Shown piece after piece: positions 19,388 to 27,168 of a DNA stretch of 43,152 nt. The position numbers and the translations under genes were made by a program. This DNA is from a virus: positions 1 through 43,152 of the IMG/VR virus record IMGVR_UViG_3300046318_000209, one strand, 5' to 3'. The notes beneath the pieces are model-generated. The model was not told where the DNA came from and did not search any database. It saw only the letters and a program-made list of their open reading frames with translations. The stretch's first letter is position 1. Every line of letters starts with the position of its first letter.

Positions 19388-19608
19388 TGAAAGCGCTTCG
19401 AATCACACAATGCTCTGATTCGATGATGTGGTACCGTAACCATGTGGGTAAGACGGTACCACTTCTCGCTGTTGGAGATAAAGAACACACATCTCGCGAG
19501 CCGGCTGGATATACAAACATTGTGTTGGTCAACGATTGTGAGGTTGTTGACGTGGATGACCTAAGTAAGGTTTCTTTTTCGAGGCCGCACGACGGACGAT
19601 ATGAATGA
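19387..19608 (+). CDS. hypothetical protein, 73 aa
   Basis: Overlaps the previous stop (TAATG). Beta-rich sequence: MWYRNHVGKTVPLLAVGDKEH and NIVLVNDCEVVDVDDL. The GKTVPL phrase also occurs in small phage barrels, but nothing more can be said. Confidence 0.7.
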   Translation: MKALRITQCSDSMMWYRNHVGKTVPLLAVGDKEHTSREPAGYTNIVLVNDCEVVDVDDLSKVSFSRPHDGRYE

Positions 19609-19810
19609 TCACGATGCCGGTAACCTACGGTTTCTTCTAAGTGCGGATGAGCAGACATTAACGGATTGGTATGATTCTGCGTCAGAAGACGATATCCTTT
19701 ATGCACGTGATCTGTTAGCGGTTGCACACCTTAATCTAATTGATCGCGTCGTTGACAATATGACGGAATTCAGCGATACTACCGCTATCATGCAAAGATT
19801 TATTAAATGA
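19601..19810 (+). CDS. hypothetical protein, 69 aa
   Basis: Acidic and all-helical: LSADEQTLTDWYDSASEDDILYARDLL, then VVDNMTEF and IMQRFIK. Overlaps both neighbours, so it is part of a coupled run from 18535 to 22622. Function unknown. Confidence 0.7.
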   Translation: MNDHDAGNLRFLLSADEQTLTDWYDSASEDDILYARDLLAVAHLNLIDRVVDNMTEFSDTTAIMQRFIK

Positions 19811-20085
19811 CAAAACTAGTTGAGATCCCCTACGAGATGATTGATCAAATCATCATCGACGAGGTTAAACAAGCACTCCAAATGGCTACCACAATCGAAC
19901 GGGATGAAGGTGGGCAAATCTGCGAACCGGACTTTGAACTTATCAGCGCCTTGAAAGTTGTGTTGAGATACTTCGCACCACACACAGAATATGAACCATT
20001 CCTTCGCAATCTAGCTTTGCAGGAGATGTTTATGCACAGCGAATTGCTTGGATTATGTGATGAACAACCTCAAACTACCTCGTAA
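19807..20085 (+). CDS. conserved phage hypothetical protein, 92 aa
   Basis: MTKLVEIPYEMIDQIIIDEVKQALQ, then FELISALKVVLRYF, helices frequent in T4-like uncharacterised proteins encoded near the phosphatase gene. Overlaps the phosphatase start by 26 bp. Confidence 0.7.
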   Translation: MTKLVEIPYEMIDQIIIDEVKQALQMATTIERDEGGQICEPDFELISALKVVLRYFAPHTEYEPFLRNLALQEMFMHSELLGLCDEQPQTTS

Positions 20086-20740
20086 CGATAAGGGGCGTGA
20101 CTTTTTCGTGGGTGACATCCACGGTTGTTATGCCCTGCTTGAACATCACCTCAGCATGGTTAACTTCGACAAGACCGTCGACCGGTTGATCTCCGTCGGT
20201 GATCTAGCAGACCGTGGTCCATCTTCACTTGAGTGTGTGCAACTAATCACAGAGCCGTGGTTCTTTGCCGTCCGTGGCAACCATGAAGATATGGCGATCG
20301 GTGTACGCCGTGGTGGCTGGTCGTTGGGCAACTTTATCATGAATGGTGGTGGGTGGTTCGATGAGTTGGATGACCCCATCCAAGAACGAGTGGTCCAATT
20401 GATGGAGACTCTGCCTTATACTATGGAGGTGCCCGTTGACGATAAGCTAGTAGGGGTACTTCACGCTGACTGTACTGTACATTCGTGGAAAGCTTTCGAC
20501 GGCATCTACAACAAAGAGTCTGTGTTGTGGGGTCGTAGTAGAATCAGCCGCAATGATCCTACATGGGTTAAAGATATTGATGTTGTTGTAGTTGGCCATA
20601 CACCAGTCAAGAAAACATGCGCTCTTGGCAACGTGGTATATATTGATACCGGAGCAGTGTACGGCAAGGGGCTTACGCTGATTGAAGGTAAAGAACTTTT
20701 AAAAATGGCAACCCAATATGAAACCCCGTCCAGGCATTAA
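20060..20740 (+). CDS. serine/threonine-type metallophosphatase, 226 aa
   Basis: Lambda-phosphatase-like metal-dependent hydrolase. Visible motifs: FFVGDIHGCY (GDxHG), ISVGDLADRGPSS (GDxxDRG), VRGNHEDMA (GNHE) and VVGHTP. Length matches the lambda PP/PrpE family. It removes phosphate from proteins or possibly nucleotides such as Ap4A. ATG 20060 chosen over 20048 to limit overlap. One of three phosphoesterases in the window. Confidence 0.85.
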   Translation: MNNLKLPRNDKGRDFFVGDIHGCYALLEHHLSMVNFDKTVDRLISVGDLADRGPSSLECVQLITEPWFFAVRGNHEDMAIGVRRGGWSLGNFIMNGGGWFDELDDPIQERVVQLMETLPYTMEVPVDDKLVGVLHADCTVHSWKAFDGIYNKESVLWGRSRISRNDPTWVKDIDVVVVGHTPVKKTCALGNVVYIDTGAVYGKGLTLIEGKELLKMATQYETPSRH

Positions 20741-21326
20741 ATTTACAATCAACATCCCACTACCAACCGCAGTGGCCGAGTTTTTCGAACGGTGCAAGTA
20801 CGCTGTTCGAAAAACAAAATTCAAACTTCGTCCTTATCGGTGTGCTGTGTGTAACGCAGCAATGGCTGTAAAGGCGCCTGAGTATGAATATCACGTCCCA
20901 GATGCTAAAGGGGGTGACGGCTGCCGGGTTATGGTTCATAATTTTAGCTGGGAGTCGGTCAATTTAATTTGCCGGACTTGCTTAGTTAATGAATTACAGA
21001 CAAAAGAATGGACTCCTCGTTTTACGCAGATGCGTAAGGATAAAGGACAATCATCCCGGCCAGAGTATAGATTTTGGTCAACGAAGAAATGTGACGTCAC
21101 AGGGCGTAGCGTAAGATCGTATAAAGACGTCGAAATATATCCGTATGTTGATATGACATTCTGTACCATCGCTTGGAACCACAGCTACATATCAAAGGAG
21201 GTTGTTATTGATTGTGTCAAATATGGCAAAATTAAAACAAGCCGCTGGGGTGTATGGAATAAACAACGAATGGCTCCTATGAATGATAAGGGGCTGTTCA
21301 TCGACGAAAACGGAGATCTGTTATGA
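20718..21326 (+). CDS. Cys-rich hypothetical protein, 202 aa
   Basis: YRCAVCNAAM (about residues 34-43) and LICRTCL (74-80) form two CxxC pairs, likely one zinc-binding site. A further KKCDVTGRSVRSYKDVE segment follows. Basic N-terminus. Probably a zinc-ribbon protein of unknown role; its place in the coupled run with small conserved genes suggests a shared early or middle function. Confidence 0.7.
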   Translation: MKPRPGIKFTINIPLPTAVAEFFERCKYAVRKTKFKLRPYRCAVCNAAMAVKAPEYEYHVPDAKGGDGCRVMVHNFSWESVNLICRTCLVNELQTKEWTPRFTQMRKDKGQSSRPEYRFWSTKKCDVTGRSVRSYKDVEIYPYVDMTFCTIAWNHSYISKEVVIDCVKYGKIKTSRWGVWNKQRMAPMNDKGLFIDENGDLL

Positions 21327-21490
21327 GCGATGGAGGAAAAGGGTCTGCTCCAAGACCCTTCAGTGTCAGTCAACAAGAGTATGATACTAGGTGGGATGCT
21401 ATCTTCGGCCGAGACCTTAAGGAAGATAAGCAGCCGGTGGTTGAAGAGAGAGATATCGATCCAGAGGATCCGGATAAGGACACGCAATGA
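21323..21490 (+). CDS. conserved small T4-like protein (MSDGGKGSAPRPFSVS), 55 aa
   Basis: The opening MSDGGKGSAPRPFSVSQQEY and RWDAIFGRDLKE are a pattern I recognise from several myoviruses. It then becomes acidic and Pro-rich. The protein is probably disordered and its function is unknown. Overlaps both neighbours by 4 bases. Confidence 0.75.
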   Translation: MSDGGKGSAPRPFSVSQQEYDTRWDAIFGRDLKEDKQPVVEERDIDPEDPDKDTQ

Positions 21491-22011
21491 GCCGCCGGCC
21501 GCTTCATTTTATCACACGGGAAAAAGAATGGGAGTTGATTCAACGGTTACTGACGATTGTTGACAACTCTCAATTCCGCCCAGGAAACACAATGGTGATT
21601 ATGGCATCACCAGACTACAGCGCCACTGTAGCAATGCATCTTGCGCATGCATGGTCATGCGACGGTGACATGCTACCAATCCTCCCTGTGGACGTTACGT
21701 ACCCAGATGAGGTACCACTACCTTACGAGGTTAAATTTCGAAACCAATTAGCTGAGCTTGCGAAACATCAACAGCTTCCGCTACATTGGGTTTGTGTGGA
21801 AGCTGGGATTATTCGCGGCGGAAACTGGAAGTGGATGCTTGACGTTCTGTATGAGTTCGGCTACAAGCGCCATGAAATAACATTAGTTGCACTATGCGAA
21901 AACCTCCGTAGCGCAATTAAGTCTGACTACGTCGGTGAATACTATAATAACGATCGAGAGGAACTAATGTTCTACTTCGAGCGTTACAATAAACACTGGC
22001 CGGTTGAATGA
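21487..22011 (+). CDS. conserved phage hypothetical protein, 174 aa
   Basis: Alternating strands and helices: TMVIMASPDYSATVAMHLAHAW, PILPVDVTYPDE and HWVCVEAGIIRGGNWKWMLDVL suggest a Rossmann-like or phosphoribosyltransferase-like alpha/beta fold, without a recognisable catalytic motif. Coupled to the glycosyltransferase gene by ATGA. Confidence 0.65.
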   Translation: MSRRPLHFITREKEWELIQRLLTIVDNSQFRPGNTMVIMASPDYSATVAMHLAHAWSCDGDMLPILPVDVTYPDEVPLPYEVKFRNQLAELAKHQQLPLHWVCVEAGIIRGGNWKWMLDVLYEFGYKRHEITLVALCENLRSAIKSDYVGEYYNNDREELMFYFERYNKHWPVE

Positions 22012-22622
22012 GAGTAATATCGTACTTCACTGACTTATATGCGTGGGACGCTGAGCAGCTGTTGAAATCTCTTGCACGCAGTGGCGTGTCCGATTACAGC
22101 GTTGAGCGTCGACCGCAACTCGGTTCGTGGGAACGCAACACACAATACAAGGCACCATTCATCCTCGAGAAACTTCTTGAGGGTGATTCCGTCGTTTGGA
22201 CGGACGCCGACTCCAGAATTAGACAATACCCATCATTGTTTGATTCGCTTACCTGTGACGTTGCATTCTTTTTCCTCACAAAGGAACAGGTACCGGAATT
22301 TGAATTACCTAGCAATTCAACTCTTTCGAGGGAATCTATTGACCGACATGGTTACCTACAATCAGGAACCATGTTCTTCAACAACACACCGAACTCAATT
22401 GCACTAGTTGAGAAGTGGATTAGCATAAACGAACAAGATCACGTACAATGGGATCAGTGGACATTGCAAACTGCAATTGAATTGATCCCGGGCTTGGTGG
22501 TTGAAAACCTTCCTCCGGAATACGTTTGGATTGATGGGGTTAGCTCTGCCATATTTGGTTCGAGGAAGCCTGTAATAGAACACTTACAAGCTAGTCGAAG
22601 ATTTAAAAAATTGTTGAGGTAG
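22008..22622 (+). CDS. putative GT-A glycosyltransferase, 204 aa
   Basis: MRVISYFTDLYAWDAEQLLKSL followed by SVVWTDADSR: residues D66-x-D68 form the DxD metal/nucleotide-sugar motif. Later GYLQSGTMFFNN and W.DQWTLQTAIE match the general plan of nucleotide-diphospho-sugar transferases (PF03407-like). It could glycosylate phage DNA, host envelope or virion protein; nothing in the window supplies the acceptor. No signal peptide, so cytoplasmic. Confidence 0.75.
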   Translation: MRVISYFTDLYAWDAEQLLKSLARSGVSDYSVERRPQLGSWERNTQYKAPFILEKLLEGDSVVWTDADSRIRQYPSLFDSLTCDVAFFFLTKEQVPEFELPSNSTLSRESIDRHGYLQSGTMFFNNTPNSIALVEKWISINEQDHVQWDQWTLQTAIELIPGLVVENLPPEYVWIDGVSSAIFGSRKPVIEHLQASRRFKKLLR

Positions 22623-22625
22623 TGT

Positions 22626-23255
22626 ATGGCTTTGCGTTACAGAAAAAGAACCAAGGGTAAGAATGGTTGGATGAACTTTTCATGGAGTGAGAAGAATGGG
22701 TTGAATGCCTCCGTCTCCGTTAAAGCCGGCCCATTCACGTGGAATTCCGGTAACGGCAAAAGTACCCGTCGACGAATTACAACTAACATTGGTGGAGGAT
22801 TCCACCACGTTTCTTATGATGAGAGGTCATCTAAGCCAAAGACGTCCACACCCAAGTCTAGTTACAGTACAGGCTCCACACATAATGACGGACCGGAATG
22901 GGGATGGAATTTCTTTGTGATTGCCATGGCCGTTATGTTGTTAGTGACATGGCCTGTTGTGGGATGTATTTTACTGGTTGTGGCAGCCACACTCTGGTAT
23001 ATTTCTAAGAAAGAAGACCCCGAACGGCTTGAAGATAAACTGCTTTCTGAAACCAATACTGCGGAGTTGAAGGAGTATTTTGAAAGCCTGGACCCTGAGG
23101 GACAAACTGATCTCACTAACCTAATGGAGAGTATTCGAGAAGATGAGCAATACGTTTCGCGAATCTTTAAAGAATCCGGAATGAGTGATGAAGACATCGC
23201 TCTAATTATAAAACAAATGAAAGACTTAGATGCCAGTTTACGATTTTCGAAATAA
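22626..23255 (+). CDS. DUF4236-like membrane protein, 209 aa
   Basis: The N-terminus (ALRYRKRTK, then WMNFSWSEKNGLNASVSVKA) and the Gly/Thr-rich repeat after it resemble DUF4236, found in bacteria and phages with no known role. Ser/Thr-rich linker, then one or two membrane helices (about 95-125: WNFFVIAMAVMLLVTWPVVG). The C-terminal 75 residues are acidic and helical and would lie in the cytoplasm. Confidence 0.7.
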   Translation: MALRYRKRTKGKNGWMNFSWSEKNGLNASVSVKAGPFTWNSGNGKSTRRRITTNIGGGFHHVSYDERSSKPKTSTPKSSYSTGSTHNDGPEWGWNFFVIAMAVMLLVTWPVVGCILLVVAATLWYISKKEDPERLEDKLLSETNTAELKEYFESLDPEGQTDLTNLMESIREDEQYVSRIFKESGMSDEDIALIIKQMKDLDASLRFSK

Positions 23256-23478
23256 AGACACGGGGGATATTGTAACTCTGACAATGAAAATATCCGAAAA
23301 ACAGCAGTATTTGCAGGACCATCCAAATATGGAATCATACTTTGGTGACACGCAAATGAACATAGGTGATCCAGTACGCTTAGGTGTACGGAAGGTTGAT
23401 GGGGGATTCAAAGATGTGCTACAACAAGTGCATGCAAGGACTCCAGGCAGCAACCTAAATACGATTGCCAACATTTAA
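23230..23478 (+). CDS. FmdB-like conserved phage protein, 82 aa
   Basis: MPVYDFRNKDTGDIVTLTMKISEK, then GDPVRLGVRKVDGGFKDVLQQVH and an end PGSNLNTIANI, is a conserved T4-like layout. It matches the start of FmdB-type zinc ribbons, but the Cys ligands are missing, as is usual in the phage branch. Function unknown. Lies in the end of the preceding gene and precedes phoH. Confidence 0.75.
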   Translation: MPVYDFRNKDTGDIVTLTMKISEKQQYLQDHPNMESYFGDTQMNIGDPVRLGVRKVDGGFKDVLQQVHARTPGSNLNTIANI

Positions 23479-23488
23479 TAGGAGAAAT

Positions 23489-24253
23489 ATGGCTTCCAAA
23501 AAACCAGCATTGCAACGCCGAGAAGAAAATATCGATAATGATGACCACGCGCATCGCCACCAGCCTGCAATAAGCAACTCTCTCAGAATCAAGCTTGACC
23601 ACCTTAAAACATTCCAAGCACTAACTCCTAACCAAGAACGATTCTTCGAAATGTATCGAGGTGGTGGTTACTTCATTGGTCTGTTTGGGTCGCCGGGTGT
23701 AGGTAAGACGTTCCTCGCCCTGTATAGAGCCCTCGAAGAAGTTTTGTCAAAAGACAATCCTTTCAAGCAGATTGTGGTAGTCCGTTCAATGGTGCAGTTA
23801 CGTGAGATTGGTCACTTGCCAGGATCTCTGGATGAAAAGCAAGAGATCTATGAACTTCCTTATAAAGAAGTTTGCCAGACCTTATTTGGTCGAGCCGATG
23901 CGTGGGATCGTTTGAAAGAACAGGGATATGCACGCTTTATTTCAACAACTGCCATTCGTGGTATCTCTATTGACGACTCTATCATCATCGTAGACGAGTG
24001 CCAGAACATGAACTGGTCCGAAGTGAATACTGTGATGTCTCGTTGCGGCCATCGATCCAAAATTATTTGGTGTGGTGATTACAAGCAGTCTGATTTGATC
24101 AAATCAAACAAGGACTCAACCGCTTTCCATGATTTCCGACGTGTTGCAACAAATATGAGGGCGTTTCAAGAAGTGTATTTTACACCCGATGATATTGTGC
24201 GTAGTTCGTTGGTTAAAGACTGGATCATCTCCTGTGAAGAGAATGGGTTCTAA
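23489..24253 (+). CDS. phoH: PhoH-family ATPase, 254 aa
   Basis: P-loop ATPase. Walker A LFGSPGVGKTF (Lys73), VVVRSMVQLREIGHLPGSLDEK, Walker B SIIIVDECQNM and sensor WCGDYKQSDL are all present and typical of PhoH/PhoH2. Linked to phosphate stress and RNA metabolism in bacteria; common in phages, exact role unclear. ATG 23489 follows TAGGAGAAAT. Four-base-type overlap with the nuclease gene next. Confidence 0.9.
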   Translation: MASKKPALQRREENIDNDDHAHRHQPAISNSLRIKLDHLKTFQALTPNQERFFEMYRGGGYFIGLFGSPGVGKTFLALYRALEEVLSKDNPFKQIVVVRSMVQLREIGHLPGSLDEKQEIYELPYKEVCQTLFGRADAWDRLKEQGYARFISTTAIRGISIDDSIIIVDECQNMNWSEVNTVMSRCGHRSKIIWCGDYKQSDLIKSNKDSTAFHDFRRVATNMRAFQEVYFTPDDIVRSSLVKDWIISCEENGF

Positions 24254-24903
24254 TGAAAACCTTTGTACATCATGATTTCCCGAAACTGAAACGTGTTGAC
24301 AGCGAGGCCGGCCGGGTTTATGAAACACCGACTGGCCAAGCGTATCCGTCAGTAACTTCTGTTGTGAGTTTGCACTCAGCACAATATATCCAGCAATGGA
24401 GAAATCGCGTTGGACATGAGGAGGCTAATCGCATATCGTCGAAAGCGTCTAAACGTGGAACGGCAATTCACTCGTTGTGTGAAGATTATATTCTGGGTAA
24501 GAACCCAGAACCTCACTTAGCGGATCATGAGATGTTTTCCACAATTCGACCCCACCTCGACTATATCGATGAGGTCCACTGTCTCGAGACTCAACTGTTT
24601 TCACATAAGTTGGAGGTTGCGGGGACCGTTGACTGTATTGCAAAATACAAAGGTCGTCTTCACATCATTGACTTTAAGACGTCTGGTCGAGTCAAATCAA
24701 AAGATGACATTCACAGCTACTTTATGCAAACAGCAGCATACAGCTTCATGTTTTGGGAAATGACTGGTGTTATGGTGGATCGGTCTTTGATTATTATGGG
24801 CGTTGATGACAACGACGCGCTGATATTTGAAGAGGGCATCACACCGTGGCTCAAGCAATTCCAAAAGCTCCGATATGAGTATAAGGCACTAAAAGGAATT
24901 TAA
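24253..24903 (+). CDS. PD-(D/E)XK exonuclease, RecB/MGME1-like, 216 aa
   Basis: VVSLHSAQYIQQWRNRVGHEEA and SKRGTAIHSLCEDYI lead to the nuclease core: VAGTVDCIAKYKGRLHIIDFKTSG (motif II Asp, motif III D-x-K) and YFMQTAAYSFMFW (QxxxY). Such enzymes process DNA ends. The gene follows phoH by one base, an arrangement seen in other T4-like genomes as I recall. Likely recombination or repair. Confidence 0.85.
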   Translation: MKTFVHHDFPKLKRVDSEAGRVYETPTGQAYPSVTSVVSLHSAQYIQQWRNRVGHEEANRISSKASKRGTAIHSLCEDYILGKNPEPHLADHEMFSTIRPHLDYIDEVHCLETQLFSHKLEVAGTVDCIAKYKGRLHIIDFKTSGRVKSKDDIHSYFMQTAAYSFMFWEMTGVMVDRSLIIMGVDDNDALIFEEGITPWLKQFQKLRYEYKALKGI

Positions 24904-24910
24904 GTGCCCA

Positions 24911-24947
24911 GGTGCCCTAAATATAGGTTTAAACCTATAAGGGCACC
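24911..24947 (+). promoter_or_regulatory. long inverted repeat masking the endolysin start; possible late promoter
   Basis: GGTGCCCT (24911) pairs with AGGGCACC (24940), enclosing the 18-bp perfect palindrome TATAGGTTTAAACCTATA (24922-24939). The arm ends 3 nt before ATG 24951, so the hairpin would cover the ribosome-binding site. CCTAAATA (24916-24923) is 6/8 to the T4 late octamer; a start near 24930 would remove the 5' arm. Confidence 0.65.
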
Positions 24948-24950
24948 AAT

Positions 24951-25577
24951 ATGTCTTTTGAATTTGAATTCACACAAGATAAGCTAGCTCAAATCATTCC
25001 CCAAGCAAAGTATGGGGTTCAAGTTTGGTATGATGAGATGGCCGAACTGTTACCACTATTTGAAATTACTACAGCCGAGCGAGTAGCTGCGTTTGTTGCT
25101 CAAACAGCGCATGAGTCTGGTGGTTATACAGCACTTGTCGAGAATCTCAACTACAGTGCAGAGGCATTGAATCGTGTGTGGCCAAGACGATTTCCAACCA
25201 TTGAGTTTGCTAAACAATTTGCTCGCAATCCAATTAAGATCGCCAACACTGTTTACTCCCATAGAATGGGGAATGGCGCGCCCGAGACGGGGGATGGATT
25301 TTTCTATCGCGGGAGGGGTTTGATTCAATTGACTGGCAAAACAAACTACTCTTTGTTTGCTGAATATGCTGAAATACCAGTGCAAGATGCTCCCGGCTAT
25401 ATCGAGACACCACGTGGCGCTATACACTCAGCGTGCTGGTTTTGGCACACAAATAACCTCAACGGTTATGCAGATGCCGGGGAATTTACCGCAATGACTA
25501 GGATAATCAATGGCGGTACAAATGGTCTCCAAGATCGTATCCAGCACTACAACCACGCGCTAGAATTATTCTCATGA
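24951..25577 (+). CDS. endolysin, glycoside hydrolase family 19, 208 aa
   Basis: Degrades peptidoglycan at lysis. AFVAQTAHESGGYT carries the catalytic Glu55, FFYRGRGLIQLTGKTNY and ACWFWHTNNLN are GH19 signatures, and the end RIINGGTNGLQDRIQHYN is typical of phage members. No signal peptide, so release depends on a holin. The convergent gene at 25602 is a candidate. Single-domain, without a cell-wall binding module. Start fixed by the first ATG after the inverted repeat. Confidence 0.9.
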   Translation: MSFEFEFTQDKLAQIIPQAKYGVQVWYDEMAELLPLFEITTAERVAAFVAQTAHESGGYTALVENLNYSAEALNRVWPRRFPTIEFAKQFARNPIKIANTVYSHRMGNGAPETGDGFFYRGRGLIQLTGKTNYSLFAEYAEIPVQDAPGYIETPRGAIHSACWFWHTNNLNGYADAGEFTAMTRIINGGTNGLQDRIQHYNHALELFS

Positions 25578-25604
25578 AAAAAAGGCCCATCAGGGCCTTT
25601 TTTA
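25577..25604. terminator. bidirectional terminator between endolysin and holin
   Basis: AAAAAAGGCCC, ATCA, GGGCCTTTTTT: A- and U-runs on both sides, so it serves both converging genes. It begins at the endolysin stop and overlaps the stop of the minus-strand gene. Confidence 0.9.
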
Positions 25605-25988
25605 TTCACCTCGCGGATAAACTTTGGGGACACCTACTCTAGGTGTTGGTTGCGGGGTTACGGGCGGATATCTGTTTTCATCGTATCCCGACGGATCATA
25701 TGGGGCTCTTTGATCGTACATCGAGGGCCCACCCATCATCTTTTCACGGCTCCGTCCCCAAGCCGTCACACCCAATACCGCTCCCATAGCCATGTGGAAT
25801 AGACCCGCCCCTTGTAGGGTTATGGGGTTCCACTGCGCCTGTATTTGTCCGCTGTAGCTCACCTGAATTGCTGACCACAGTACCGGAAAGATTACAAAAT
25901 CCATAATACACACGACCATATACATCCAAGCCATCATTGGACGCCACTTTGTATTCAACCAATCCGTTTTGTTCTTTTTGCTGTCCAT
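25602..25988 (-). CDS. putative holin, 128 aa
   Basis: WRPMMAWMYMVVCIMDFVIFPVLWSAIQV is a long hydrophobic segment (residues 16-45). A second lies at about 60-78 (AGLFHMAMGAVLGVTAWG). The Pro/Tyr-rich tail is probably cytoplasmic. This W.P.MAW.Y....D....P resembles phage 3TM holin families (PF11351-like). Placement opposite the endolysin supports a role in lysis. AATAAATA about 20 bp upstream of the ATG may be a late promoter. Confidence 0.7.
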   Translation of the reverse strand: MDSKKNKTDWLNTKWRPMMAWMYMVVCIMDFVIFPVLWSAIQVSYSGQIQAQWNPITLQGAGLFHMAMGAVLGVTAWGRSREKMMGGPSMYDQRAPYDPSGYDENRYPPVTPQPTPRVGVPKVYPRGE

Positions 25989-26006
25989 AGATACCTCTAG
26001 TTGCTT

Positions 26007-26014
26007 TATTTATT
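26007..26014 (-). promoter_or_regulatory. possible late promoter of the holin gene
   Basis: AATAAATA on the minus strand, one mismatch to the T4 late octamer TATAAATA, 19 bp upstream of the start codon. A weak call. Confidence 0.35.
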
Positions 26015-26076
26015 AAAGTTGACCGTGCACTCTGTGCACCATGATAATCGGTATGTCCGCCGTTAAGTAATACTAT

Positions 26077-26577
26077 ATGACACAAAGAATTCTAAGAGGT
26101 GCTGTTCTAGGTAATGGCCCATCACGTGATAACTATGACTATGCAGCTGATGTTGTAATTGGATGCAACATTCCCGGGGAGGGGTTTTCAGTAGATGCCA
26201 CTATCATTTCAGACATTGAGGTGGTGTGGTTGTTGAAGAACAACCCCGAGATTATAAACTGTCCATTGATTGTATCTACACAAGCTCATGAGAAGATGAA
26301 AGAGTTGAGGATAGACGATCAATTTGAAATCCTAGAACGATTCGTTACAAAGGACTGGCATACCAGTGGCCACTATGCAGCCCTGTACTTGACAAAATAT
26401 ATGGAATGTCGTACAATCGATATTTGGGGTTGCGATTCGTTCTTCGTCGACAACGCATCCTCAATCACCGATGACCTTGTTCCAAAAACTGGAGATGTTT
26501 TCTTCAAGCAGTGGAGAGCGACGTGGAATGGAATCTTTGAGTCCCACCCCGATGTTACGTATACTGTGAGGAGATAA
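26077..26577 (+). CDS. Rossmann-like protein with LGNGPSR motif, 166 aa
   Basis: GAVLGNGPSRDNYDYAADVVIGCN places a Gly-rich loop after the first strand, then DATIISDIEVVWLL and SGHYAALYLTKY...IDIWGCDSFF. The order resembles DUF115 or sialyltransferase-like nucleotide-sugar folds. Possible glycan-related role; function not certain. Isolated gene divergent from the holin. Confidence 0.6.
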   Translation: MTQRILRGAVLGNGPSRDNYDYAADVVIGCNIPGEGFSVDATIISDIEVVWLLKNNPEIINCPLIVSTQAHEKMKELRIDDQFEILERFVTKDWHTSGHYAALYLTKYMECRTIDIWGCDSFFVDNASSITDDLVPKTGDVFFKQWRATWNGIFESHPDVTYTVRR

Positions 26578-26606
26578 ATATACCTCCATCATTAAATAAC
26601 AAATAG

Positions 26607-27161
26607 ATGATTAAAATTTTAATAGGTACCGCATTAATTGCGGCTTCTTTTGCTACTGCCGTGTTCGAGACACGAGTGCCATCTAACCCAGCAGAAGTCG
26701 CAATTAATTACAATAATCTTGATACAAGCATAAAGAAGCAAGTCGACTGTTTAACTGACAATATATACTTCGAGGCACGTAACCAACCAGATGCAGGTAA
26801 AATTGCAGTTGCAATGGTTACTATGAATCGGGTACAGTCAAAAGACTATCCCAAAACCGTCTGTGGGGTTGTTAAGCAACAAAAAGGAGGAACCTGCCAG
26901 TTTTCATGGTGGTGTAACTCTAAGATGAAAGCTAAAGCAATTGCGCAACGGTTCATGACCACAGAGGAAGATATGATCGACGAAATTCGACAGATATCAA
27001 TGTGGGTTTATTTCTATCACAAACAAATCAAGGATCAGACAAATGGCGCGACATTCTACCATGCCACATACGTTCGCCCTCAGTGGAAGAACGTTGAGAA
27101 AACGATCAAGATCGGGGATCACATCTTCTATCGACAGCGCAACGGCGAATCCTGGCAATAA
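26607..27161 (+). CDS. SleB-type cell wall hydrolase with signal peptide, 184 aa
   Basis: N-terminal MIKILIGTALIAASFATAVF is a likely signal peptide or signal anchor. DCLTDNIYFEARNQPDAGKIAVAMVTMNRVQSKDYPKTVC is the Hydrolase_2 (SleB, PF07486) core, with Glu in YFEAR the likely catalytic residue, and QFSWWCN typical of the second half. It may assist lysis or act on the wall during entry. GATAAATA (26573) is 7/8 to the late octamer. Confidence 0.85.
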   Translation: MIKILIGTALIAASFATAVFETRVPSNPAEVAINYNNLDTSIKKQVDCLTDNIYFEARNQPDAGKIAVAMVTMNRVQSKDYPKTVCGVVKQQKGGTCQFSWWCNSKMKAKAIAQRFMTTEEDMIDEIRQISMWVYFYHKQIKDQTNGATFYHATYVRPQWKNVEKTIKIGDHIFYRQRNGESWQ

Positions 27162-27168
27162 TAGCATA

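Noticed and set aside
23230-23478. Functional FmdB zinc ribbon
   Set aside because: The opening resembles FmdB, but no Cys residues are present to bind zinc.
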